Positions 1 to 6,735 of a stretch of 10,138 nucleotides of DNA are shown piece by piece; the first letter of the stretch is position 1, and each line of letters opens with the position of its first letter. The notes under the pieces are model-generated. The model was given only the letters and a program-made list of their open reading frames with translations, had not been told where the DNA came from and did not search any database. The DNA comes from Chloroflexota bacterium (GTDB lineage Bacteria; Chloroflexota; Anaerolineae; Anaerolineales; UBA4823): positions 1 to 10,138 of the forward strand of contig JAUWLJ010000044.1 of NCBI GenBank assembly GCA_030613705.1, in the 5' to 3' direction. The position numbers and the translations under genes are program-made.

Positions 1-438
1 AAACAAGGCGTCCGCCTCATGCATATTGGGCGCCTGGATAGATTAAAACCATCATTACATAAGAAAGTACTCGCGGCGATCGAATATACCAAAGACAATG
101 ATCGCCTGATATTGTGTGTGGCATTTAACTACGGGGGACGGGATGAGATCGTGTGCGCTATCCAGCATATGATCGAAAACGGCGTCAAACCTGACGAGGT
201 TTCCGATGAATTAGTCAGTAAGTACCTCTTCACCGCTGGCGTACCGGATCCAGATCTGATCATTCGCACTTCGGGCGAATTACGCGGCAGCAATTTCCTG
301 ATTTGGCAAGGCGCATATTCTGAATGGTATTTCACGCCAACTTTTTGGCCCGATTTTGATAAAGAAGAGCTGGCTCGCGCTTTGGAAGAGTACAAGCATC
401 GCCAGAGGCGCTACGGCCACGTCCCCCAATCCGTATAA
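1..438 (+). CDS. uppS: Undecaprenyl diphosphate synthase (isoprenyl transferase), 3' part
   Basis: This is the C-terminal 145 codons of a cis-prenyltransferase; the gene enters the window in frame from the left and ends at TAA 436-438. The enzyme condenses isopentenyl diphosphate units onto farnesyl diphosphate to make the C55 lipid carrier for peptidoglycan and other wall polymers, at the cytoplasmic membrane surface. Visible family blocks are IGRLDRL near the left edge, FNYGGRDEI, then PDPDLIIRTSGE-R-SNFL-WQ-AYSEWYF, ending in FWPDF. The two arginines of the RTSGELR block are the ones known to hold the diphosphate of isopentenyl diphosphate. About 100 N-terminal residues, including the catalytic aspartate region, lie outside the window. 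cdsA follows after 11 bases, so the two genes are probably co-transcribed, as in the common uppS-cdsA order. No truncation or odd residue is seen in the part present. Confidence 0.96.
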   Translation, partial: KQGVRLMHIGRLDRLKPSLHKKVLAAIEYTKDNDRLILCVAFNYGGRDEIVCAIQHMIENGVKPDEVSDELVSKYLFTAGVPDPDLIIRTSGELRGSNFLIWQGAYSEWYFTPTFWPDFDKEELARALEEYKHRQRRYGHVPQSV

Positions 439-449
439 GAGAATTCATC

Positions 450-1268
450 ATGCTGAGAACACGAGTCGTTGTGGCAGCCATCCTGCTACCTGTCGGGTTG
501 GTCATTATCTATATTGGCGGCTGGGTCTTTAGTGCTTTTGTCGCTCTGATTGTAGGTCTGGCGGCCTGGGAATACAGCCGGATTTTTCGGGGTAGCGGAC
601 TGGAACCTTCTGTCGTCATCGCTGTCGCGGGCGCAGCCGCACTTGCCCTGGGGCGAGCCTGGAATAGTTTTGAAAGCTCACCCTTGTTGATCAGCCTGAT
701 CTTGATCATCAGCATGATTTACCACATGGTGGCTTATGAACGCGGCCGGGACCAGGCGGGAACGGATTTCGCGGTGACCTTCTCCGCCGCGTTATATCCC
801 GGCTGGTTAGGTGCCTACTTGATCTCGATCCGTGCGCTTCCTGAGGGGTTTTGGTGGCTGCTGCTGGTTCTGCCCTGTGTTTGGTTGGCCGATTCAGGCG
901 CATACTTCATCGGGCGCAGTTTCGGAAAACATAAACTCAGCCCTCGTTTGAGCCCCAAGAAAACCTGGGAAGGCTATTTGGGTGGTGTCCTGGTCGGAAC
1001 GCTGGGTGCTGTTGGATTGATGTACCTGTGGCAGATCTGGGCTGGCCCAGCATTTTCGATCACTCCCCTCCAGGCAGCCCTGCTGGGTTTTTTGCTCAGC
1101 ACCATCACAACCTTAGGTGACCTGGGCGAAAGTATGATCAAGCGTCAAAGCGGTGTCAAGGACTCGAGTAATTTGATCCCGGGTCACGGGGGCGTCTTCG
1201 ACCGGATTGACTCCTGGTTATGGGCCGCGCTGATCGGCTATTATTTCATCATCTGGGTAGTAGGGTAG
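450..1268 (+). CDS. cdsA: Phosphatidate cytidylyltransferase (CDP-diacylglycerol synthase)
   Basis: A 272-residue polytopic membrane enzyme that makes CDP-diacylglycerol from phosphatidic acid and CTP, the branch point of bacterial phospholipid synthesis. The family signature is complete at residues 228-254: S-M-I-K-R, then KD, then PGHGG-FDRID. Upstream are WLADSGAY (about 145-152), LSPKKTWEG (167-175) and TTLGDLGES (220-228), all typical of CdsA and involved in metal and CTP binding. Hydrophobic segments lie at about 5-38, 53-70, 78-95, 110-128, 135-150, 175-195, 205-222 and 256-272. The length is normal. ATG 450 follows uppS by 11 bases with only a weak purine stretch (AAGAGAA) as ribosome binding site, which suggests translational coupling. 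In many bacteria dxr and rseP follow; here the gene line stops and an A+T-rich island begins, and I see no clear terminator. Confidence 0.96.
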   Translation: MLRTRVVVAAILLPVGLVIIYIGGWVFSAFVALIVGLAAWEYSRIFRGSGLEPSVVIAVAGAAALALGRAWNSFESSPLLISLILIISMIYHMVAYERGRDQAGTDFAVTFSAALYPGWLGAYLISIRALPEGFWWLLLVLPCVWLADSGAYFIGRSFGKHKLSPRLSPKKTWEGYLGGVLVGTLGAVGLMYLWQIWAGPAFSITPLQAALLGFLLSTITTLGDLGESMIKRQSGVKDSSNLIPGHGGVFDRIDSWLWAALIGYYFIIWVVG

Positions 1269-1408
1269 ATATCTTGCGGGTTCGTTCTCAGCCACTATGC
1301 TAGCTTTGGCAATACATCACTACTCATCTGTGCGCAGGTTGACCGGGAATCAAAACAGACTACCTTAAGCAGATCGGCTGCACATAAAGCCAGCTTTCAT
1401 CATGCATA

Positions 1409-2221
1409 TTAATAATCGCCTGCCCTGAACAATGTTGTTTCCGCTTTTCTTATTGCCCGTTCGACTCTCTTCAATGACTTCCACAGTTCATCCAGATCAT
1501 CAGGTGTATTAACGGCCGTTTTAGTAAACTCAATACTGGCTTTTGCCAAACTAAACGCTGGACTTTGGATTGGCGGAGCTCCACTACTCGACTTAAACTT
1601 CTTCACTTCTAGTGAAATTTCATCAATGATTGGCCGCCAATCCTTACTTGGTTTCTTTTTTTCTACCCGTTTAACAGGTTCAAAACTTTCAATAATTCTC
1701 CCATTTTGCTTTGCGGTCATATATTCCTCTTTGAGATCCGATCTTATTCCCCTCCCAAACGAGATGTTGTAGCCCTCCAATATCCCATCATATATTATCT
1801 TGCCTTTAAAGGGTAACAACAATGCCTTCGTGTAATATGGGAGCCGCACATAAGGTAACGCTTCTTCAAATGATTCATACAGTGCCAACACACCATACAC
1901 ATTCTCATTTCCGATAAAAATCGTGTATTTCTTGAGAAATCGTTCAATGAAGAATTCTCCCCGAATGAACTGTTTCCAACTCTCTATAATTTCAAGTTCC
2001 TCTTTTGGGAATTGTTGCGAGTTTTCCTGAAGAAAAGAATCGATCAATTCTATGTTGTCCTACAGCGCATCTCGAACAGGGATTCTCTCTTTAGAGGTGA
2101 GTATTTGATATTCATCGACTGTAGTTATTTGGGGAAGAATTCCCAACTTCAGATTTACAAATAACTGAAGTGATTCCATCTGCCTGAAAAAAATTTCAGC
2201 GTCTTGAATGTTGAGTTTCAT
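1409..2221 (-). pseudogene. Uncharacterised protein gene interrupted by an in-frame TAG
   Basis: Read on the minus strand from ATG 2221 to TAA 1409-1411, one frame runs about 270 codons with a single internal stop, TAG at 2060-2062 (codon 54). The 53 residues before it begin MKLNIQDAEIFFRQMESL; the part after it includes EELEIIESWKQFIRGEFFIERFLKKY, VYGVLALYESFEEALP, LLPFKGKIIYDGILEGYNISF and a lysine-rich, helical C-terminus. Both halves look coding and flow into one another (..PVRDAL-stop-DNIELIDSF..), so a single TGG-to-TAG change in one ancestral gene is the simplest reading. I cannot name the family; the blocks feel like those of uncharacterised prokaryotic proteins, but that is unverified. 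No membrane segment or signal peptide is visible. If translated at all, the second part (212 residues) could restart at TTG 2047, with AGGA about 10 bases before it. Two lines counted in this gene are 35-40% G+C, against about 57% in one line of metK, which suggests separate origin or weak selection. Confidence 0.6.
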
Positions 2222-2251
2222 GCCATTATTTTACACTCAAAATACACTGTG

Positions 2252-2275
2252 GTTATCAGACCTTTGACTGATAAC
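2252..2275. repeat. 8-bp perfect inverted repeat upstream of the broken gene
   Basis: GTTATCAG (2252-2259) and CTGATAAC (2268-2275) are perfect reverse complements around an 8-base centre. The repeat lies about 30 bp upstream of ATG 2221 of the minus-strand broken gene. No T-run follows on either strand, so it is not a typical intrinsic terminator. A regulator site or a chance hairpin are both possible. Confidence 0.5.
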
Positions 2276-2338
2276 AGCTTTGGCTACCCACTGCTCTGAC
2301 GAGACTCGTTGCTTTGATCATGGCCAACAAAGGTTCAT

Positions 2339-2518
2339 TTAGCGCTCCTTATCCCAAAGGATAGGCAGATCGTTATTACTTGGCTCGTACCCCAGCTGGA
2401 TGGTCTGTGTGAAACGGGCCCTTTTCCTCAGCTCATAAAGAGCATTTGCACGCTCAGCGTAATCAGACCAACCAGCGGAGGTTAAGACAATCTTATAATG
2501 ATTATGTCGAAGCCATTT
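2339..2518 (-). pseudogene. Remnant of a protein-coding gene (C-terminal fragment, no start codon)
   Basis: On the minus strand, 59 sense codons are open between TGA 2519-2521 and TAA 2339-2341. None of them is ATG, GTG or TTG, so this cannot be a normal gene by itself. The translation looks like real protein: it starts KWLRHNHYKIVLTSAGWSDY, continues AERANALYELRKRARFTQTI and ends ..GYEPSNNDLPILWDKER. Codon use is ordinary. Just upstream, after a second in-frame stop (TAA 2531-2533), the same frame is open again from 2534 to 2647 and carries a weaker protein-like stretch that overlaps the metK promoter. I read this as the tail of a decayed gene. I do not recognise the family. Confidence 0.5.
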
Positions 2519-2606
2519 TCATTTGAGGCATTACCCTACTCCGACGTTCAGGGACGAAGCTAATAGCTGCACAGTGCCCTCTGGACGATCCCCTGGTTTA
2601 CCCCAA

Positions 2607-2635
2607 TTGACATCCCATTCTTGGCATGGTATCAT
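2607..2635 (+). promoter_or_regulatory. Promoter of the SAM riboswitch-metK transcript
   Basis: A perfect TTGACA -35 box (2607-2612), a 17-base spacer and a TATCAT -10 box (2630-2635, 5 of 6 bases) lie on the plus strand. Transcription would start near 2641-2643, about 25 bases before the riboswitch aptamer. This gives a leader of roughly 250 bases before metK. The fit in sequence, spacing and position makes it convincing. Confidence 0.8.
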
Positions 2636-2665
2636 GCACCACAACAATTAAAAAGCCTTATTCGG

Positions 2666-2818
<153 letters not shown>

Positions 2819-2820
<2 letters not shown>

Positions 2821-2848
2821 GGCAGCCGTGCAAATTTGTCGTTGCCCT
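2819..2848 (+). promoter_or_regulatory. Antiterminator of the SAM riboswitch
   Basis: AGGGCAGC (2819-2826) can pair with GTTGCCCT (2841-2848) over 8 bases with one G-U. The first strand overlaps the last bases of P1 (2819-2820) and the second is most of the 5' arm of the terminator, so this hairpin excludes both. Without S-adenosylmethionine the antiterminator can form and metK is read; with ligand, P1 holds and the terminator forms. Confidence 0.75.
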
Positions 2849-2877
2849 TTTCTGTTTCGAAGGGCAATTTTATTTTT
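2842..2877 (+). terminator. Ligand-controlled intrinsic terminator before metK
   Basis: TTGCCCTT (2842-2849) pairs perfectly with AAGGGCAA (2860-2867) around a 10-base loop, followed by TTTTATTTTT (2868-2877). This is the off-state hairpin of the riboswitch. It ends just ahead of the ribosome binding site GGAGG at 2881-2885. Confidence 0.88.
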
Positions 2878-2894
2878 ATCGGAGGATAATATTA

Positions 2895-4133
2895 ATGAGC
2901 ACTACCTTCATGGAATCACCAAGCTTGATGTTCACCTCGGAATCAGTCACCGAAGGACATCCAGATAAGATATGCGATCAACTCAGCGATGCCATCCTGG
3001 ATGCCTGCCTGGAACAGGATCCCTCGTCTCGTGTCGCTTGTGAAGTCGCCACCAAGACTGGCTTCGTGATGTTCTTGGGCGAGATCACAACTCGAGCGAA
3101 TTTCAATTTTGATGAACTCGCCCGTCAAGTCATCATCGATATTGGCTATGATGACAGCGCAAAAGGGTTTGATGGCAACACCTGTGGCGTACAGGTGGCG
3201 GTTACCAAGCAATCCACGGATATTGCCATTGGAGTAAACAAATCTTTGGAAATCAGAACTGGTGAAGTCACTGAAGAGGAGATCAACTCGATTGGAGCTG
3301 GCGATCAGGGGATGATGTTTGGATATGCTTGCAATGAAACCCCGGTATTGATGCCCATGCCAATTTACCTGGCACACAAACTCGCTCGCCGCCTGAGCGA
3401 AGTCCGCAAGAACGGCACTTTACCCTGGCTGCGCCCTGATGGGAAGACCCAGGTGACAATTGAGTACAGCTTTGGCATACCAAAACGAGTTGATACTGTC
3501 CTGGTGAGCACCCAGCATGCACCCGAGATTGACCAGCAGGACATTCGAGAAGCTGTGATTGAACACGTCATTCAACCAGTGATACCTTCAGAAATGGTCG
3601 ACAGCCAGATGAAGATTTATGTCAACCCGACCGGTCGCTTTGTGATCGGTGGACCTTTGGGTGACTCCGGATTGACTGGGCGGAAGATCATCGTCGACAC
3701 TTATGGCGGTATGGGTCGTCATGGGGGTGGATGTTTCAGCGGGAAGGATCCCACAAAGGTCGATCGCTCGGCTGCGTATGCTGCCCGCTGGGTTGCGAAA
3801 AATGTTGTCGCCGCTGGATTAGCCGATCGCTGTGAAATTCAGGTCGCTTATGCGATTGGTGTTTCCCAGCCCTTGAGTGTCAATGTCGAGACCTTTGGTA
3901 CGGGACGTATTTCAGCCGATCAGATCAGCGACCTGATTGATACGCACTTCGACCTCCGCCCTGGCGCGATTATCCGTGACCTGCAGTTGCGTCGTCCGAT
4001 CTATCGCCAGGTTGCAGCTTATGGACATTTCGGTCGTGATGACCTGGATCTGACCTGGGAGCGCACCGACAAAGCGGAAGAATTGCGCCTCGCGGCTGGA
4101 CTGGGTGAAAAAGTGTCCTTGGCTGCTGACTGA
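2895..4133 (+). CDS. metK: S-adenosylmethionine synthetase (methionine adenosyltransferase)
   Basis: A 412-residue enzyme that makes S-adenosylmethionine from methionine and ATP in the cytoplasm. ATG 2895 is chosen because GGAGG (2881-2885) sits 9 bases before it and the protein then begins in the family manner, ..[20 protein letters not shown] (residues 13-32, including the catalytic histidine and metal-binding residues of HPDK). Further blocks are [12 protein letters not shown] (134-145), [20 protein letters not shown] (244-263), the P-loop-like [18 protein letters not shown] (277-295) and AYAIG (318-322). An in-frame TTG at 2769 would give a longer protein, but it lies inside the riboswitch and is rejected. 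One small oddity is cysteine 280 where the family usually has alanine (GGGAFSGKD). The gene stands alone between its own promoter/riboswitch and a terminator. Expression should fall when S-adenosylmethionine is abundant. Confidence 0.98.
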   Translation: MSTTFMESPSLMFTSESVTEGHPDKICDQLSDAILDACLEQDPSSRVACEVATKTGFVMFLGEITTRANFNFDELARQVIIDIGYDDSAKGFDGNTCGVQVAVTKQSTDIAIGVNKSLEIRTGEVTEEEINSIGAGDQGMMFGYACNETPVLMPMPIYLAHKLARRLSEVRKNGTLPWLRPDGKTQVTIEYSFGIPKRVDTVLVSTQHAPEIDQQDIREAVIEHVIQPVIPSEMVDSQMKIYVNPTGRFVIGGPLGDSGLTGRKIIVDTYGGMGRHGGGCFSGKDPTKVDRSAAYAARWVAKNVVAAGLADRCEIQVAYAIGVSQPLSVNVETFGTGRISADQISDLIDTHFDLRPGAIIRDLQLRRPIYRQVAAYGHFGRDDLDLTWERTDKAEELRLAAGLGEKVSLAAD

Positions 4134-4147
4134 TCGTTTGACAATTT

Positions 4148-4194
4148 AGACCAGGGTGTCTGCTGCCAGTGATGGTTGGCCCCCCCTGGTCTTT
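4148..4194 (+). terminator. Probable terminator between convergent metK and cbiO
   Basis: AGACCAGGG (4148-4156) and CCCTGGTCT (4184-4192) pair perfectly over 9 bases around a 27-base loop, followed on the plus strand by only a short T-run. It sits 14 bases after the metK stop and 20 before the cbiO stop. It could serve both convergent units, though the weak T-tract makes efficiency uncertain. Confidence 0.6.
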
Positions 4195-4214
4195 ACAGTT
4201 AAATTTCCACTGGA

Positions 4215-4928
4215 TTAGAATGGGCGTTCCAGACCATGTGCGTCAAGCAGCTCTTTATCTTCCATCAAAACGCTGGTTGGGCCATCTGCAACTACCCTAC
4301 CCTGATCGAGGATCACCATTCGGGGAAAAAGATCTTTGACCAGGGGCATATCATGGGTAGAAACCAGCATCGTTAGCGGCAGCTCGTGAAGCAAATTGAT
4401 CAATGAGCGCCGGGCGCGTGGGGCGAGGCCAGCTGTGGGCTCATCCAGGACAAGCACCTCTGGTTTCATGGATAGTACAGTGGCTATGGCAATGCGTTTC
4501 TTCTCACCCATGCTCAAATGATGCGAGATACGCTGTGAGTAATCGCTCATGGCGACAGCCGCTAAAGACTCCTCAACTCTTTCTTGGACGGTCTGCAGCG
4601 GTAAACCTTGGTATAAAGGTCCATAAGCGACATCGTCATAAACTCGCGGGGAAAATAGCTGATCATCAGGAGATTGGAAGACCAACCCAACCATGGCTCG
4701 AACACGCCCCAAAGTATCTTTCCCAACCTTCATCCCGCATACTCGCACGCTGCCGCTCCCAGAGAGAATGCCATTCAAATGCAGAATCAAAGTTGACTTG
4801 CCAGCCCCATTGGGTCCAACCAAAGCGACTTTTTCGCAGGGCTTGATCACCAGTGACACATCATTCAGTGCTTCATGCCCATCGGGATAAGAGAAAGTTA
4901 AGCCTTCAATCTCAATAGAATGGTGCAT
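4215..4928 (-). CDS. cbiO: Cobalt/nickel ECF transporter ATP-binding protein
   Basis: A 237-residue ATPase that drives the energy-coupling-factor importer formed with CbiM and CbiQ. Walker A is GPNGAGKST (38-46), the Q-loop FQSPDDQLF (84-92), the signature motif LSMGEKKRIAIA (138-149), Walker B VLVLDEPTAG (158-167), and the switch histidine STHD (190-193). The FQSPDDQLF and ..AHGLERPF ending fit the CbiO subgroup rather than other ABC ATPases. The signature has methionine in place of the usual second glycine of LSGGE, a modest variation. ATG 4928 follows the cbiQ stop by 4 bases, with GGGAG inside the end of cbiQ as ribosome binding site. Only one ATPase gene is present, so a homodimer is expected. 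It is the last gene of the operon and meets metK tail to tail. Confidence 0.95.
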   Translation of the reverse strand: MHHSIEIEGLTFSYPDGHEALNDVSLVIKPCEKVALVGPNGAGKSTLILHLNGILSGSGSVRVCGMKVGKDTLGRVRAMVGLVFQSPDDQLFSPRVYDDVAYGPLYQGLPLQTVQERVEESLAAVAMSDYSQRISHHLSMGEKKRIAIATVLSMKPEVLVLDEPTAGLAPRARRSLINLLHELPLTMLVSTHDMPLVKDLFPRMVILDQGRVVADGPTSVLMEDKELLDAHGLERPF

Positions 4929-4932
4929 CCCT

Positions 4933-5739
4933 TCACTCCCAAATCAAGAGAGATAGAACTACCAGAAGAATCAAGATCCCCCCACCAAGGATCAACTCGA
5001 TCCAATTGGATGCCTCAAGCTTGGGAAGCGGCATGCTGCGAACTTCACCATCATAGCCCCGGGAGAGCATGGCGACATAGATGCGATCGCTGCGTTCGAT
5101 GGAACGTAAGAATAAGTTTCCCGCCATCCCACCTGCTGTTTGAGCTCGCCAGGCAATTCGACCACCTTTGCGATGACCCGGGATTTCTGCTTCACCACTC
5201 CGGGCTGCCCGAGCACGTATCAGGCGTAGCGCCTCATCCGCCAACACAAACAGATAACGCCACATCAATCCAATAATTGCGACCAGGAGGCGTGGAACAC
5301 GCACTGCGCGCATTGCCGTTAATATGTCTGGAAATTGGGTTGTCGCGGTTAGCAAGATAGCCGCCTGCACAGAAATCCATGATTTCAGCGCAATACTGAA
5401 AAACCGCTCCACTCCGGGAAGCGTCACTGGGATTTCCCAAGTTCCTAATGTTAATGAGAATAACTGAAGTCCGGGAGTGGTAAATATCAATGGCAGTGCA
5501 GCCAGCACAAAAGGAAAGGCCAGTGCTGCGCGCTTAAGGACATAACCAACACCTACACCGGACAGAATAACGAAAGAAATGACCATCGCAAACAGTAAAA
5601 CATAGATTGGCCATACCCCAATTGGGATCAGAGCTGTTGTTAAGATGAACCCTACAGATAAGACCAGCTTGACACGCGCATCTGTGCGGTGAATTGGGCT
5701 ATGCCCCCCTTGATAAGGATCAAGGAAATGGATATGCAA
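4933..5739 (-). CDS. cbiQ: Cobalt/nickel ECF transporter transmembrane coupling protein
   Basis: A 268-residue T-component that couples the ATPase to the substrate-binding membrane protein. It begins MHIHFLDPYQGGHSPIHRTDARVKLVL, which matches the usual CbiQ/EcfT opening. Hydrophobic stretches lie at about 23-62, 66-92, 118-134, 150-168 and 246-266. The cytoplasmic coupling helices carry the two expected short arginine motifs, ARAARSG (176-182) and MLSRGYDG (224-231), which contact the ATPases. The start is taken as TTG 5739 because it follows the cbiM stop by two bases, has GGGTGGA (5745-5751) in front, and is where the family sequence begins. The frame is open further upstream to 5940, but that part only shadows cbiM. 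The near-overlap suggests translational coupling with cbiM; cbiO follows after 4 bases. Confidence 0.93.
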   Translation of the reverse strand: MHIHFLDPYQGGHSPIHRTDARVKLVLSVGFILTTALIPIGVWPIYVLLFAMVISFVILSGVGVGYVLKRAALAFPFVLAALPLIFTTPGLQLFSLTLGTWEIPVTLPGVERFFSIALKSWISVQAAILLTATTQFPDILTAMRAVRVPRLLVAIIGLMWRYLFVLADEALRLIRARAARSGEAEIPGHRKGGRIAWRAQTAGGMAGNLFLRSIERSDRIYVAMLSRGYDGEVRSMPLPKLEASNWIELILGGGILILLVVLSLLIWE

Positions 5740-5741
5740 TC

Positions 5742-6698
5742 TTATCCACCCGAGGTTTGTCGATTGCGACGGGAATAAGCAACACCAAGACTTACCCCTA
5801 AGACGATCGCGGTCCCCAGGATGCCTGCCGCGATGGTCGCCAAAGCTTCGCTCGATATGCCCGGGACGAGATAATCTGGGATGATTCGGTATAGCGGTCC
5901 GCGTGCTGTTTCCAAAAAACCATTTTGCTTTGCCACCCACTCAAGACCATCTGGGCGGGTTGATGCCAGCGGGGAGGCAATTACCAGCGCCAATGTGACC
6001 AGCAAACCGACCAACCACACCAGTCTGCCACCAATAGGACGTGTACCGCCAAATTTAACCAGATCTGGACGGGCAGAAAGCAAGAAGGCTAAGGCTCCAA
6101 CAGTGATCAAACCTTCACCAATACCGATCAGCGCATGCACCCCCGCCATGGCTGGAATTGCCAGTTTTGCTGGCGAGGTTCCCGAAAAGACTAACTGCAT
6201 AGCGACTGACAAGGAAGCAATCTCAATTGAGAACCAAGCCGCCACGAATCCGCCAATCAGTATTCCCCTTTTCACATTACCGGTGATTCTCAAAACCGTG
6301 CGATAAGCCATATAAGCCACCGCCACGCCGACAATGGCCATGTTGAAGATATTCGCCCCGAGCACCAGCAGACCTCCGTCCTGAAAGATGAGCGCCTGGA
6401 TGCTGACCACGCTGGTCATGATCAGGATCGCTGCCCACGGACCCATCAGGATAGTGGCTATCGCGGCGCCCATCAGGTGGCCAGATGTGCCGCCGGCAAC
6501 TGCAAAATTGAGCATCTGCCCGGCGAAGATCGCCGCAGCTAAGACACCCATTAAGGGTACCTGGCGCTCACCCAGATCCTTTCCAACGCGTTTTAACGCG
6601 TAACCTACGATCACGATGGAGACAATCCAGAGTACGATCGAGACCAGGACAGATAAGAAGCCATCAGGAATATGCATCGCTACAGGTGAAAGTAACAT
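5742..6698 (-). CDS. cbiM: Cobalt/nickel ECF transporter substrate-binding membrane protein, CbiM-PDGLE fusion
   Basis: A 318-residue membrane protein that binds Co2+ or Ni2+ in the ECF importer. The family opening MHIPDGFL is at residues 8-15, and the conserved GGTSGH is at 69-74. Counting from Met8, the histidine of GGTSGH is residue 67, the position known with Met1 and His2 to hold the metal in the nickel protein NikM2. Membrane segments are at about 14-34, 48-66, 72-105, 110-132, 145-170, 182-208 and 226-243. Residues 249-253 are PDGLE, followed by one more membrane helix (about 284-307), so the partner supplied in other systems by CbiN/NikN is fused here. ATG 6698 has AGGAGG five bases ahead; ATG 6677, which would give the canonical N-terminus directly, has none. 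So a 7-residue leader (MLLSPVA) is predicted before the metal-binding methionine. The fur-type gene lies 37 bases upstream. Confidence 0.93.
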   Translation of the reverse strand: MLLSPVAMHIPDGFLSVLVSIVLWIVSIVIVGYALKRVGKDLGERQVPLMGVLAAAIFAGQMLNFAVAGGTSGHLMGAAIATILMGPWAAILIMTSVVSIQALIFQDGGLLVLGANIFNMAIVGVAVAYMAYRTVLRITGNVKRGILIGGFVAAWFSIEIASLSVAMQLVFSGTSPAKLAIPAMAGVHALIGIGEGLITVGALAFLLSARPDLVKFGGTRPIGGRLVWLVGLLVTLALVIASPLASTRPDGLEWVAKQNGFLETARGPLYRIIPDYLVPGISSEALATIAAGILGTAIVLGVSLGVAYSRRNRQTSGG

Positions 6699-6703
6699 TC
6701 AGA

Positions 6704-6709
6704 CCTCCT
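6704..6709 (-). promoter_or_regulatory. Ribosome binding site of cbiM (decides the start)
   Basis: On the minus strand AGGAGG lies five bases before ATG 6698. The alternative ATG at 6677, where the family sequence begins, is 26 bases from it and has no purine-rich site of its own. The sequence therefore favours the longer start. Confidence 0.8.
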
Positions 6710-6735
6710 AGCCTCGGAACATTCAGGATATGAAT

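Noticed and set aside
1269..1408. Terminator, small RNA or small gene after cdsA
   Set aside because: Only very short self-complementary bits (such as GCAG..CTGC near 1370-1382) without a T-run, and no open frame with start and ribosome binding site.
2534..2635. Small 34-residue minus-strand ORF from ATG 2635
   Set aside because: It overlaps a consensus promoter, has no clear ribosome binding site, and its frame continues the remnant at 2339-2518; kept only as part of that observation.
4403..4846. 147-codon plus-strand open frame inside cbiO
   Set aside because: It is antisense to the Walker and signature motifs of cbiO and shows no family features.
5740..5940. Longer cbiQ starting within cbiM (67 extra residues)
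   Set aside because: That stretch is basic, non-membrane and a shadow of the cbiM C-terminus; the CbiQ family begins at MHIHFLDPY.
5881..6306. 141-codon plus-strand open frame inside cbiM
   Set aside because: It is antisense to a clearly conserved membrane protein; its composition is what the reverse of a hydrophobic gene gives.
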